A stretch of 44,510 nucleotides of DNA, taken from contig JAEXZL010000169.1 of the NCBI GenBank assembly GCA_023451395.1, forward strand, positions 1 to 44,510. Reading direction: 5' to 3'. This document shows positions 17,400 to 24,341 of this stretch, piece by piece (the first letter of the stretch is position 1; each line of letters starts with the position of its first letter). The DNA comes from Bacillota bacterium (lineage in GTDB: Bacteria > Bacillota > Clostridia > Clostridiales > Clostridiaceae). The notes under the pieces are model-generated. The model was not told where the DNA came from. It did no database searches and saw nothing but the letters and a program-made list of their open reading frames with translations. Made by a program: the position numbers and the translations under genes.

Positions 17400-18500
17400 T
17401 TATTTATTTCTTGAATAAAATTTTCTGCTCACTATTTTAGCGCTTGCCTTCTTATTTCTAATCTGAATCTCAAGACTTGCGTCCATTTCACTATGATCTA
17501 TGGCTACCATTGCAAGACCTATATTTTTACCTAATGTAGGAGATAGATACCCTGTAGTAACAAAGCCAATTTCCTCCTGACCCTTGAACACCTTATAACC
17601 ATGTCTCGGTATTCCTCTATCAATCATCTCAAAACCTACGATTTTTCTTTTCAAGCCTTCCTTTTTTTGCGTAAGCAATACTTCTCTACCTATAAAATCT
17701 TCTTTATCAAGCTTAACAAAATATCCAAAGCCAGCCTCTAAGGGATTTATATCCTGGGACAATTCATTTCCATATAAAGGAAGGTTAGCCTCAAAACGAA
17801 GGGTATCTCTTGCTCCTAGTCCTATAGGCTTTAAGCCATAAGACTCTCCCTCCTGAAGTATTTCATTAAAAAGATAAGAAACATCTTCATTTTGGCAGTA
17901 TATTTCGAAACCATCCTCTCCAGTGTAGCCTGTTCTTGAAATCAAGCATTCCTTTCCTCTTATTAAGACTTTATCTTTGGAGTAAAAGAACTTAATCTCT
18001 TCAAGCTTATCTTCTGTCATTCTCTGGAGTATCTCTTGAGCCTTAGGTCCTTGAAGTGCAAGCTGTGAAACTTCCTTTGAAATATTCAATATTTCTACGG
18101 CATATTCACCCTTGTGCTCCTCTATCCACTGAAAATCCTTATCGCTATTGGAGGCATTAACTACTAACAGGAAGTTTTCAGCTCCCAATCTGTATACTAA
18201 TAAGTCATCCACTACACCACCATCTTCATAGCACATAAAGGTATAAAGAATCTGATTATCTTTAAGCTTTGAAGCATCATTGGTAATAAGCATATTTACA
18301 AAACTTAAAGCATCCTTTCCCTTAATAGTTATTTCACCCATATGAGAAACATCAAAAAGTCCAGCAGCTTCTCTTACAGCCTTATGCTCTTCCATAATTC
18401 CTTGAAATTCTACAGGAAGTGCCCAGCCAGCAAAGTCAATAATTTTACCACCATACCTCTCATAATCCAAGAATAATGGTGTTCTTTTTAAATTTTCCAC
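17400..18500 (-). CDS. gcvT: Glycine cleavage system T protein (aminomethyltransferase)
   Basis: Transfers the methylene from aminomethyl-GcvH to THF, releasing ammonia and giving 5,10-methylene-THF. The protein is 366 aa. Markers are DFAGWALPVEFQGIMEEHKAVREAAGLFD split over the N-domain (folate-binding region), SRTGYTGEDGFEIY, and GLGARDTLRFEANLPLYG. The start is placed at GTG 18500 because AGGAGGGG lies directly before it; an ATG at 18521 encodes that RBS as MIRRRGKV and is unlikely. It is the first gene of the operon and follows the tandem glycine riboswitch. Confidence 0.96.
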   Translation of the reverse strand: MENLKRTPLFLDYERYGGKIIDFAGWALPVEFQGIMEEHKAVREAAGLFDVSHMGEITIKGKDALSFVNMLITNDASKLKDNQILYTFMCYEDGGVVDDLLVYRLGAENFLLVVNASNSDKDFQWIEEHKGEYAVEILNISKEVSQLALQGPKAQEILQRMTEDKLEEIKFFYSKDKVLIRGKECLISRTGYTGEDGFEIYCQNEDVSYLFNEILQEGESYGLKPIGLGARDTLRFEANLPLYGNELSQDINPLEAGFGYFVKLDKEDFIGREVLLTQKKEGLKRKIVGFEMIDRGIPRHGYKVFKGQEEIGFVTTGYLSPTLGKNIGLAMVAIDHSEMDASLEIQIRNKKASAKIVSRKFYSRNK

Positions 18501-18550
18501 CTTACCCCTCCTTCTAATCATTATTATTTAATAATTAATATTTAATTTTT

Positions 18551-18606
18551 TATAATAAGAAAGGGAATATGGAAGACACAGAAAAAAATTCGCCTCCATA
18601 TTCCCT
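18551..18606 (-). terminator. Expression-platform terminator of the glycine riboswitch
   Basis: On the minus strand GGGAATATGGAGG, an 18-base loop rich in T, and CTTCCATATTCCC are followed by TTTCTTATT. The 5' arm begins right where the second aptamer ends, so aptamer folding and terminator folding compete. This fits glycine-activated read-through into gcvT (inference). The T-tract is short, so a weaker attenuator is possible. Confidence 0.7.
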
Positions 18607-18780
18607 GTAATTTACCTGAGAGATTCTACATAAATGTATTGCTCCTACGGCGATTCAGATATATTTCTGAATACTTTCCAGAGACCCATCCGATAACGCT
18701 CCTTTTGCCTGAAAGTTTCTACAAAGAATTGGCTGCTCTGTGTATTTCTCCTTCGGCTATCCTTAGATATCTCCCGTTAC
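18600..18780 (-). promoter_or_regulatory. Tandem glycine riboswitch (two aptamers)
   Basis: Minus-strand motifs in order: GGGAGA (P1), GCCGAAGGAGAAA, CTTTCAGGCAAAAGGA for aptamer 1 (about 18694-18780), then a short linker, TCTCTGGA, GCCGTAGGAGCAA and CTCTCAGGTAA for aptamer 2 (about 18600-18690). These are the conserved core elements of the gcvT-type riboswitch. Position directly before gcvT and the terminator that follows support control of glycine catabolism by glycine. Confidence 0.95.
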
Positions 18781-18809
18781 CATCGTCTGGAATATTATAT
18801 TATAATCTA

Positions 18810-18838
18810 ATTATATGTTCAGTTGAAAATGTTTGCAA
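18810..18838 (-). promoter_or_regulatory. Promoter of the glycine riboswitch / gcv operon
   Basis: Minus strand TTGCAA (18838-18833), 17 bases, TATAAT (18815-18810). Predicted start is near 18803, about 20 bases before aptamer 1. With the riboswitch and attenuator, this accounts for the 18501-18910 gap. Confidence 0.75.
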
Positions 18839-18910
18839 CAAAAATGAATATTAAAATTATTAAAATAATGTTAAGACTCTGCTATTTAATACTTAATATT
18901 AATAAAAAAA

Positions 18911-20041
18911 TTATAATATTAGCTTCTGAAGCTTCTTTTTAAAATCCTCCACATCTCCCTTAAAGATTAGAATATTTATGTTCATTTCTTCTGCTCTTAG
19001 AAGAGTGGTGCTTTTATTAGGAGCACTGGTAGCTACAAGTATTTTAACTGTATCTTCACCGCCAATTTTATTAGAGTACACCTCAAGCTCATTAAGATCC
19101 TCTTCATCATAGTTTGGTGTATCCTTACAGGATATGTATATTAATCTTGAACCAGAAGTTGCCAATACATCTGCTTCATTCTTAATCCTCTCTTTGTCAA
19201 TATCCCATAAAAATACCACTCCAGCCTTAGCTTCATTAATCCCTTCCAACTCTTTTACAGCATTGTAGGTTAATACCTCCAGCCAGGTACCTATCTTAAA
19301 AATAAAGGATTTATACTCCATGGAAGTAAACTCCAGATTAAGACGGCCACCTTTTTCATAATAATTAAAAATCCCTAATTCCTTACCCTTTTTAAAGAAA
19401 GGCATAAATATTGAAAAATCCTTTATTGCCTTTTCTCTTATTACTACCTTTAAAGGCCAAAAATCATTATATTCTATGTAATAATTATTTCTTAAAAGCT
19501 GTTTTAGCTTAAACCACCGAGGATAGTTATTTAATATGAAACCCATCATCTCTAAGACTCTCTTATCCATGAAGAATCTGCTGCTTTCCTGGAGACTCTT
19601 TCCTCCTGAGCTAGCAATAAGATCGCTAATGGTCATATCTTTAATGTCACAGTCTATGGCCCTTATTTCTTTTCCAGACACCTCAAATATACTCTCCCTC
19701 TGCATATCTGCATATACAGCTGGTATATCAAGCTGTAAGCAAAGCTTAAAGGCTATTAGGTTTAATAATCTAGAGCCACCGGAAAGATTTACCCAGATTT
19801 CTTCTCCCTTTAGTCCCCTTATGAATTGAGAAATACTTCTTTCGTAGGGCTCTTTCAAAATAACTCCCTGTACATTTACCCCTGGAAGCTTTTTAATAAG
19901 ATGTTCTTTAATGCTTGCAAAATCTTCATAAAAAGCTTCCCTATCATCAATAAGAAATATTATGTCCTTTGGCTTCAAATTCAAAGCGGCATAGATTGCT
20001 GCACCGTTATAATCATCAAAAAAGCATATGAGTTTATCCAT
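18911..20041 (-). CDS. CARF-domain nuclease, Card1/Can2-like (DUF1887 family), orphan
   Basis: A 376 aa protein with an N-terminal Rossmann-like CARF domain (LICFFDDYN at residue 4, NLSGGSRLLN at 85-94, the usual ligand-loop position) and a C-terminal PD-(D/E)xK nuclease-like domain. Candidate nuclease residues are E255 in GTWLE, D291 in NEADVL and K306 in ISCK; the usual acidic residue two before K306 is S304, a variant I recall in DUF1887 proteins. Card1-type enzymes are activated by cyclic oligoadenylate from type III CRISPR systems and cut nucleic acids. No cas gene or CRISPR array is in the window, so the activator source is unknown. RBS AGGAAGG precedes ATG. It stands alone between gcvT and spoVA, divergent from spoVA. 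Confidence 0.85.
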   Translation of the reverse strand: MDKLICFFDDYNGAAIYAALNLKPKDIIFLIDDREAFYEDFASIKEHLIKKLPGVNVQGVILKEPYERSISQFIRGLKGEEIWVNLSGGSRLLNLIAFKLCLQLDIPAVYADMQRESIFEVSGKEIRAIDCDIKDMTISDLIASSGGKSLQESSRFFMDKRVLEMMGFILNNYPRWFKLKQLLRNNYYIEYNDFWPLKVVIREKAIKDFSIFMPFFKKGKELGIFNYYEKGGRLNLEFTSMEYKSFIFKIGTWLEVLTYNAVKELEGINEAKAGVVFLWDIDKERIKNEADVLATSGSRLIYISCKDTPNYDEEDLNELEVYSNKIGGEDTVKILVATSAPNKSTTLLRAEEMNINILIFKGDVEDFKKKLQKLIL

Positions 20042-20215
20042 TTTTCCTTCCTCTCATAATATTTATTATTATTTTCTCCTTATAATGAAGCTATATTATT
20101 ATTCCACTAGGACAAAAAATAACTTCTTTCAACTTAAATTATATCATAAATAAAAGGACTCATAATTTTAGAATTAATGCTAAAAATATTATAGACAGTA
20201 TAGGAGGTGTTAAAT

Positions 20216-20689
20216 TTGGCAAATAATAAAAAACTCAATATGACTGCTGAAGATTATAAGAGCTACTCCAAGGACAGAGAACCTAAGAGGCCAGTACTTA
20301 AAAATTGCCTAAGGGCTTTTCTAGTAGGAGGACTCATCTGTACCCTTGGACAGCTACTTCAGTGGATTTTTATCAACTATTTTGGTTTTACAGAAAAATC
20401 AGCTGGTAACCCTGCCATGGCAATTCTTATAATTTTATCGGCACTTTTTACTGGTCTAGGTGTTTTTGACCACCTTGCTCAATGGGCAGGTGCAGGAACT
20501 GCAGTTCCCGTAACAGGCTTCGCCAATAGCATAGCCTCAGCAGCTATAGAGCATCGTACCGAGGGCTATGTTCTTGGAGTGGGAGGAAACATGTTTAAAC
20601 TGGCTGGCTCTGTTATAGTTTTTGGAGTATTTTCAGCCTTTGTAGTTGCACTTATTAAGATTTTTATTCTTTGGATAGGAGGTATGTAA
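20216..20689 (+). CDS. spoVAC: Stage V sporulation protein AC
   Basis: Inner-membrane component of the SpoVA channel that moves calcium dipicolinate into the forespore. It acts in spores; in Bacillus the operon is read by sigma-G. It is 157 aa with four hydrophobic segments and the signatures FLVGGLICTLGQLLQ, QWAGAGTAVPVTGFANSIASAA and GVGGNMFKLAG. Start is TTG 20216, 6 bases after AGGAGGTG; an upstream GTG at 20207 sits inside the RBS. Its TAA is followed immediately by the spoVAD ATG. I found no convincing sigma-G promoter in the 170 bases upstream. Confidence 0.95.
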   Translation: MANNKKLNMTAEDYKSYSKDREPKRPVLKNCLRAFLVGGLICTLGQLLQWIFINYFGFTEKSAGNPAMAILIILSALFTGLGVFDHLAQWAGAGTAVPVTGFANSIASAAIEHRTEGYVLGVGGNMFKLAGSVIVFGVFSAFVVALIKIFILWIGGM

Positions 20690-21691
20690 ATGCATCAAGG
20701 AAAGCAAAGCTGGATCTTTCAAGGAAAACCTAGAATAAAAGCTACCGGTGTGGTAGGCGGTCCCTTTGAAGCTAAAGGACCCTTAGCCGGGGATTTTGAT
20801 AACCTACACGATGATATTTGGATAGGAGAAAAGAGTTTTGAAAAAGCAGAAAAGGCCTTACTCCAGGAAGCAGCAGAAACAGCTATCAAAAAAGCGGGAC
20901 TTAAAAAAGAAGATATAAGCTTTTTTTTAAGTGGTGATTTGATGAATCAAATTATCTCTAGTTCCTTTGCAGCTAGAGCATTGGCAATCCCCTATTTAGG
21001 TCTTTTTGGTGCCTGCTCAAGCTCCATGGAAAGTCTCGCCCTTGCCTCCTTACTCATTGAAAGCAAGGCAGCAAAATATGCTGTAGCAGCTGCCTCCAGC
21101 CACAATGTCTCTGCTGAAAAGCAATTTCGTTACCCTACAGAATATGGGGGACAGAAACCCCCTACTGCTCAATGGACTGTTACCGGCTCTGGTGCAGCTG
21201 TAATCAGTGCTGATGGTGAAGGTCCAAAGATTATATCAGCCACTATAGGAAGGGTAGTAGACATGGGTATAACTGACCCCTTTAGCATGGGATCAGCCAT
21301 GGCCCCTGCAGCAGCAGATACCATAATTGCACATTTTAATGATTTAGGCCTAGAGCCTGACTATTATGATTTAATAGCTACAGGAGATTTAGGGAAAATT
21401 GGTCACAAAATCGCTGCGGATCTATTAGAAAATAGCGGCCTTAAAATCCCACCAGCAATTTTTACCGATTGTGGCACTTTAATTTATAGTGATGATCAGC
21501 CAGTAATGGCAGGAGCAAGTGGCTGTGCCTGTTCTGCCACAGTTACCTATGGTCATTTTTTAAATCGAATGAATAAGGGAGAATTAAACAGAATACTAAT
21601 TGTGGCAACAGGAGCATTGCACTCGCCTTTATCCTATCAGCAAAAGGAAACCATCCCCTGCATTGCCCACGCAGTTGCCATAGAACGGTAG
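20690..21691 (+). CDS. spoVAD: Stage V sporulation protein AD
   Basis: Dipicolinic-acid-binding, thiolase-fold subunit of the SpoVA complex, associated with the spore inner membrane. It is 333 aa and begins HQGKQSWIFQGKPRI; conserved blocks are GVVGGPFEAKGPL, GLFGACSSSMESLALA, AAASSHNVSAEKQFRYPTEY and GASGCACSATVTYGHF. The Cys in GACSSS occupies the position of the KAS/thiolase nucleophile. It lies with no gap after spoVAC and 15 bases before spoVAE. Confidence 0.97.
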   Translation: MHQGKQSWIFQGKPRIKATGVVGGPFEAKGPLAGDFDNLHDDIWIGEKSFEKAEKALLQEAAETAIKKAGLKKEDISFFLSGDLMNQIISSSFAARALAIPYLGLFGACSSSMESLALASLLIESKAAKYAVAAASSHNVSAEKQFRYPTEYGGQKPPTAQWTVTGSGAAVISADGEGPKIISATIGRVVDMGITDPFSMGSAMAPAAADTIIAHFNDLGLEPDYYDLIATGDLGKIGHKIAADLLENSGLKIPPAIFTDCGTLIYSDDQPVMAGASGCACSATVTYGHFLNRMNKGELNRILIVATGALHSPLSYQQKETIPCIAHAVAIER

Positions 21692-21706
21692 GAAAGGAGA
21701 TATAAA

Positions 21707-22060
21707 ATGGAAAAATTTATTTTAGCCTTTGTTATTGGAGGAATAATCTGTGTAATCGGACAGCTAATGATGGATGTAATGAGGCTTACTCCTGCCCATA
21801 CCATGAGCACTCTAGTAGTTGTTGGTGCAATTTTAGGCGGCTTTGGTCTCTATGACCCACTGATAAAACTGGCAGGTGCAGGTGCTTCTGTCCCTATAAG
21901 CAGCTTCGGTAATGCTTTGGTAAAAGGAGCTATGATAGAATACGAAACCTATGGACTCATAGGAGTTTTAACTGGGATTTTTGATGTTACCAGTGCTGGC
22001 ATATCTGCCGCTATAATCTTTGGTTTCATAGCCTCCCTTATTTTTAAACCCAAAGGTTAA
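21707..22060 (+). CDS. spoVAE: Stage V sporulation protein AE (SpoVAEb type)
   Basis: Small membrane subunit of the SpoVA dipicolinate channel. It is 117 aa with three to four hydrophobic stretches (MEKFILAFVIGGIICVIGQL, LVVVGAILGGFGLYDPLIKLA, FGFIASLIF). The GASVPISSFGNALVKGA segment echoes SpoVAC GTAVPVTGFANSIASAA, showing common ancestry. RBS GGAGATATAAA precedes ATG. The AC-AD-AE trio without spoVAA, AB or AF is usual in clostridia. Confidence 0.95.
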   Translation: MEKFILAFVIGGIICVIGQLMMDVMRLTPAHTMSTLVVVGAILGGFGLYDPLIKLAGAGASVPISSFGNALVKGAMIEYETYGLIGVLTGIFDVTSAGISAAIIFGFIASLIFKPKG

Positions 22061-22101
22061 TTATTCTTATAAAAATAATTACTATTTATTAATATTTACT
22101 A

Positions 22102-22130
22102 TTGATTAATTATTGTTAATGTTATATAAT
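22102..22130 (+). promoter_or_regulatory. Strong promoter in the spoVA 3' intergenic region
   Basis: TTGATT (22102-22107), 17 bases, TATAAT (22125-22130). No reading frame follows on the plus strand before the terminator at 22288, so it would drive a short non-coding transcript. Confidence 0.55.
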
Positions 22131-22136
22131 ACATTC

Positions 22137-22321
22137 ATACAATCCCATTTTAATTTCAGTGGAAGCATCAAACTTTAGTTTATGTTTCCCAAAACATTGT
22201 ACCCCTAAGATTAATGGTTCTTTCTATTTAAAGATTTTAAATAGAAAATTTAATCCCTCGAAATACTCCCAAAAGTATTATAACCTTAAAAAGCCCCTAG
22301 CATTACGCTAGGGGTTTTTTT
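22137..22321 (+). ncRNA. Candidate structured small RNA, about 185 nt
   Basis: Bounded by the promoter at 22102-22130 and the terminator at 22288-22321. Hairpins visible in the sense strand: GGAAGCATCAAAC with GTTTATGTTTCC; TTCTATTTAAA-GAT-TTTAAATAGAA (perfect 11 bp) enclosed by GATTAA/TTAATC; and AATACT/AGTATT. No known family was recognised. It could be a 3' UTR of spoVA rather than a separate RNA. Confidence 0.4.
22288..22321. terminator. Bidirectional terminator between spoVA region and ATP-cone gene
   Basis: AAAAAGCCCCTAGC, loop, GCTAGGGG and TTTTTTT. It has a U-tract on the plus strand and a shorter one (CTTTTTAAGG) on the minus strand, serving the convergent transcripts. Confidence 0.88.
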
Positions 22322-22325
22322 AACT

Positions 22326-22589
22326 TTAAATGATTGAATTAATATAGCTTTCTGCTATCTTAGAAAATCCAAAGCCTCTTAAGGTATCGTTTATGATATT
22401 TCTAATCTCTGCAGATGGCACAGTATCTTTGTAATCTCTAAAAATCCTTTTTTCTATTTCATCGCTAATTGAGTTTAAATCTCCTTGGTTCATTGGCTGA
22501 TTAATATCATCGGAAGCATTGCGTAATGTTCTCTTAATCTTTTCTAAGTCAAATTCCTGCAATCTAGAGTCTCTTTTAATAACCTTCAT
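22326..22589 (-). CDS. Stand-alone ATP-cone domain protein
   Basis: An 87 aa protein that is a single ATP-cone: MKVIKRDSRLQEFDLEKIKRTLRNA, then EKRIFRDYKDTVPSAEIRNIINDTLRGFG and KIAESYIN. ATP-cones are nucleotide-sensing domains normally found at the N-terminus of ribonucleotide reductases or in NrdR; here nothing else is attached. RBS AGGAGG lies 6 bases before ATG. It is paralogous to the gene at 22691. It may be a regulatory subunit acting in trans on an NrdA/NrdD or a nucleotide sensor (inference). Confidence 0.85.
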   Translation of the reverse strand: MKVIKRDSRLQEFDLEKIKRTLRNASDDINQPMNQGDLNSISDEIEKRIFRDYKDTVPSAEIRNIINDTLRGFGFSKIAESYINSII

Positions 22590-22654
22590 AGAAATCCTCC
22601 TCTTCCACCATATTCTAACTATATTTTATCATATTTTTTCATTATTTATTAAAA

Positions 22655-22685
22655 AAAAAAGCTTAAGATAGATACCTTAAGCTTT
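22655..22685 (-). terminator. Terminator after the second ATP-cone gene
   Basis: Minus strand AAGCTTAAG, 8-base loop, CTTAAGCTT followed by ten T. It separates the two ATP-cone genes into independent transcripts. Confidence 0.85.
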
Positions 22686-22690
22686 TACTA

Positions 22691-22975
22691 TTACAGAGTA
22701 AAATTTTTAAAAAACTTTCCAGGGTTTGAATAATTAGTAGCTATTGTGGTAAATCCCCTATTTTTAAGTTCTTCCGTTACTATTTCTCTAATTTTTGTAT
22801 TACTTATTTCTCCGGTAAAACGGCTCTTTATAGTATTAACAACATCATTTACTATAGAATTAAGTTCTTCTTGACTCAAGGACTCATTAGCACTAATTGA
22901 GGTATTACTTATTGACATCTTAATTTTTGAAGAATCAAATTCTTCTTTAAGTCCATCTCTTTTTCTTACCTGCAT
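22691..22975 (-). CDS. Stand-alone ATP-cone domain protein, second copy
   Basis: A 94 aa ATP-cone protein: MQVRKRDGLKEEFDSSKIKMSI, SQEELNSIVNDVVNTI, then GEISNTKIREIVTEELKNRGF and IATNYSN. The fold spans almost the whole chain, with a short C-terminal tail GKFFKNFTL. Start is ATG 22975 because AAAGGAGGGG lies 6-7 bases upstream; an in-frame start 13 codons further up would be translated through that RBS. It is a diverged paralogue of the protein at 22326, with its own terminator between them, so the pair arose by tandem duplication but is not a single operon. Confidence 0.82.
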   Translation of the reverse strand: MQVRKRDGLKEEFDSSKIKMSISNTSISANESLSQEELNSIVNDVVNTIKSRFTGEISNTKIREIVTEELKNRGFTTIATNYSNPGKFFKNFTL

Positions 22976-23114
22976 CCTAACCCCTCCTTTAAATAAAATA
23001 ATTATATCATCCAAATATTGAAAATATATTTATACTTTTTAAAGTATTCTTTAACTATTATTTGAAATCAAATAAATGAGGTTTAAAATCAGCAGAATAA
23101 GCCTATAACGAATT

Positions 23115-23142
23115 AAAAAGCAGAGCGTAAACTCTGCTTTTT
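23115..23142. terminator. Orphan bidirectional terminator hairpin
   Basis: AAAAAGCAGAG, loop CGTAAA, CTCTGCTTTTT: a perfect 11 bp stem with A-tract before and T-tract after. No gene ends next to it on either strand, which points to a non-coding transcript entering from the right on the minus strand. Confidence 0.8.
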
Positions 23143-23219
23143 AGAAACCCAATTTCATATTAAAAACCCGTGCAATAATAAGCATCCTTACGATGCTATA
23201 ACTTCTATGGTTACATTTA
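23115..23219 (-). ncRNA. Candidate small RNA on the minus strand, about 100 nt
   Basis: A TATAAT at 23226-23221 (minus) with a TTTATA 16 bases upstream precedes a transcript that contains the hairpin AGCATC-GTAAG-GATGCT and ends at the terminator at 23115-23142. AACC and GGGTT could close an outer helix. No reading frame of note. The evidence is only promoter, hairpin and terminator in the right order. Confidence 0.3.
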
Positions 23220-23376
23220 TATTATATACCCTTTTAGAGTAATATAAAAGGGATTTATAAAAAATTTTTAAAATTTCTCATAAAATCTACATAAGCTAAA
23301 GAACAAAAATGGAAATTAATATATAATTAACAAATTAATGCTTTAACTTTTCTAATTTTTGGGTTATAATAAAGTT

Positions 23377-23557
23377 GTATTTAATGAAAGTTTGAATTTT
23401 ATTAAAAATAATATTCAAACTACATAATGGATGATTCTCATAAAATCGTCCAAGGAGAATAATTAAACCTACACAGCTTTAAATGTCCTTCCCCCAAAAG
23501 GCATTTAGAATTATACTCTCCTATTAATTAGAATAGCCCGCTGCAAAGCGGGCTATT
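23377..23557 (+). ncRNA. Candidate structured RNA with alternative pairings, about 180 nt
   Basis: TATAAT at 23365-23370 (weak -35 TTTAAC, 17-base spacer) precedes a run of helices: GTTTGAAT/ATTCAAAC (23390/23413), GGATGAT/ATCGTCC (23429/23445), AAATG-CCTT/AAGGCATTT (23481/23498), and the terminator at 23532. The segment AGGAGAATAATT at 23453 can pair either with ATTCTC inside the preceding hairpin or with AATTAT..TCTCCT at 23509-23522. No plus-strand gene follows. I could not match it to a known family by eye; 6S RNA and the raiA motif are the obvious candidates to test. Confidence 0.45.
23532..23557. terminator. Terminator hairpin between candidate RNA and NUDIX gene
   Basis: AATAGCCCGCT, loop GCAA, AGCGGGCTATT. 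T-rich DNA follows on both strands (TTAATTTATT on plus, CTAATTAATA on minus), so it can serve the plus-strand RNA and the minus-strand NUDIX gene. Confidence 0.75.
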
Positions 23558-23561
23558 TAAT

Positions 23562-24179
23562 TTATTCCTTTACTATGTCAGCACCCACTGCTGCAAATAA
23601 ATGCAATGCCATATAAGCCTTTGCATCTATCTTTATCTCCTTTTTAAGAAGCTCCAAAGCTTCGTCCTTTGAAAGAAGTATAATTTCTAAATCCTCATCT
23701 TCTTCCAAATAGTCTGTGCTTGGTATTCCTTCACAACTGCAAAAAATAATTGCAAGAGCCTCATCTGTCATACCACCTGAGGCATATACCGGCAGTACTT
23801 TTTTACTCTTATCTATTTTAAATAGTTTTAACCCAGTTTCCTCCTTAAGCTCTCTTTCAAGAGCTGTATATATATCCTCTCCCTCATCTATAAGTCCTGC
23901 AGGAAGCTCATACATATAATCATTCACTGGTACTCTAAACTGTCTTATAATTACTAACTTTCCAGAATCCTTATGTATCGCAAATATAACCACAGCATCA
24001 GTTTTTCCTTCTTTATAATTAAAGTGAATATCTTCCAGTTCATCAAGCTTCTTTCTAGATGCTACAGTCCAACTTTTTAAGTTTCCCAGCTTATTTTTGT
24101 ACTTAAGCTCATATAAGCTTAAGAATCTTGTTTCTGCCAGGGTTTTTATCTCTTTGATTCGTTTATTTTCGTAGGACAT
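23562..24179 (-). CDS. NUDIX hydrolase, ADP-ribose pyrophosphatase-like
   Basis: A 205 aa cytosolic pyrophosphohydrolase. The Nudix box is complete: GLIDEGEDIYTALERE followed by LKEETGL, matching Gx5Ex7REUxEExGU. The upstream IIRQFRVPVNDYMYELPAG segment, with the RxxR/ELPAG pattern, resembles the ADP-ribose pyrophosphatase (NudF) subgroup, but the substrate is inferred. Start is ATG 24179 behind GAGGAGGG; an ATG ten codons upstream has no RBS. It is a single gene between two terminators. Confidence 0.88.
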   Translation of the reverse strand: MSYENKRIKEIKTLAETRFLSLYELKYKNKLGNLKSWTVASRKKLDELEDIHFNYKEGKTDAVVIFAIHKDSGKLVIIRQFRVPVNDYMYELPAGLIDEGEDIYTALERELKEETGLKLFKIDKSKKVLPVYASGGMTDEALAIIFCSCEGIPSTDYLEEDEDLEIILLSKDEALELLKKEIKIDAKAYMALHLFAAVGADIVKE

Positions 24180-24268
24180 AATATCCCTCCTCATAAAGCA
24201 AAATTCCATTAACTATTATAACACATTACCCTGAATAATTTACCAAAGCAACCATTCAATAAAAAGTT

Positions 24269-24313
24269 AAAAGCAACCACAAAACTATTGTTATAGGTTT
24301 TGTGGTTGCTTTT
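24269..24313. terminator. Terminator of the Yip1-like gene
   Basis: A 17 bp perfect stem, AAAAGCAACCACAAAAC with GTTTTGTGGTTGCTTTT, on either side of a short loop. Flanking T-tracts exist on both strands; it lies 30 bases after the minus-strand stop at 24342. Confidence 0.88.
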
Positions 24314-24341
24314 AATTAAAATTACTCCTTAAGATAAAATA

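Noticed and set aside
20120..20200. Sigma-G promoter for spoVA
   Set aside because: Expected from biology, but no -35/-10 pair with proper spacing and sequence was found, so no site is claimed.
22061..23561. CRISPR array next to the CARF gene and in the gene-poor region
   Set aside because: No regularly spaced direct repeats of 20-40 bases were seen; repeats present are inverted and belong to terminators or RNA hairpins.
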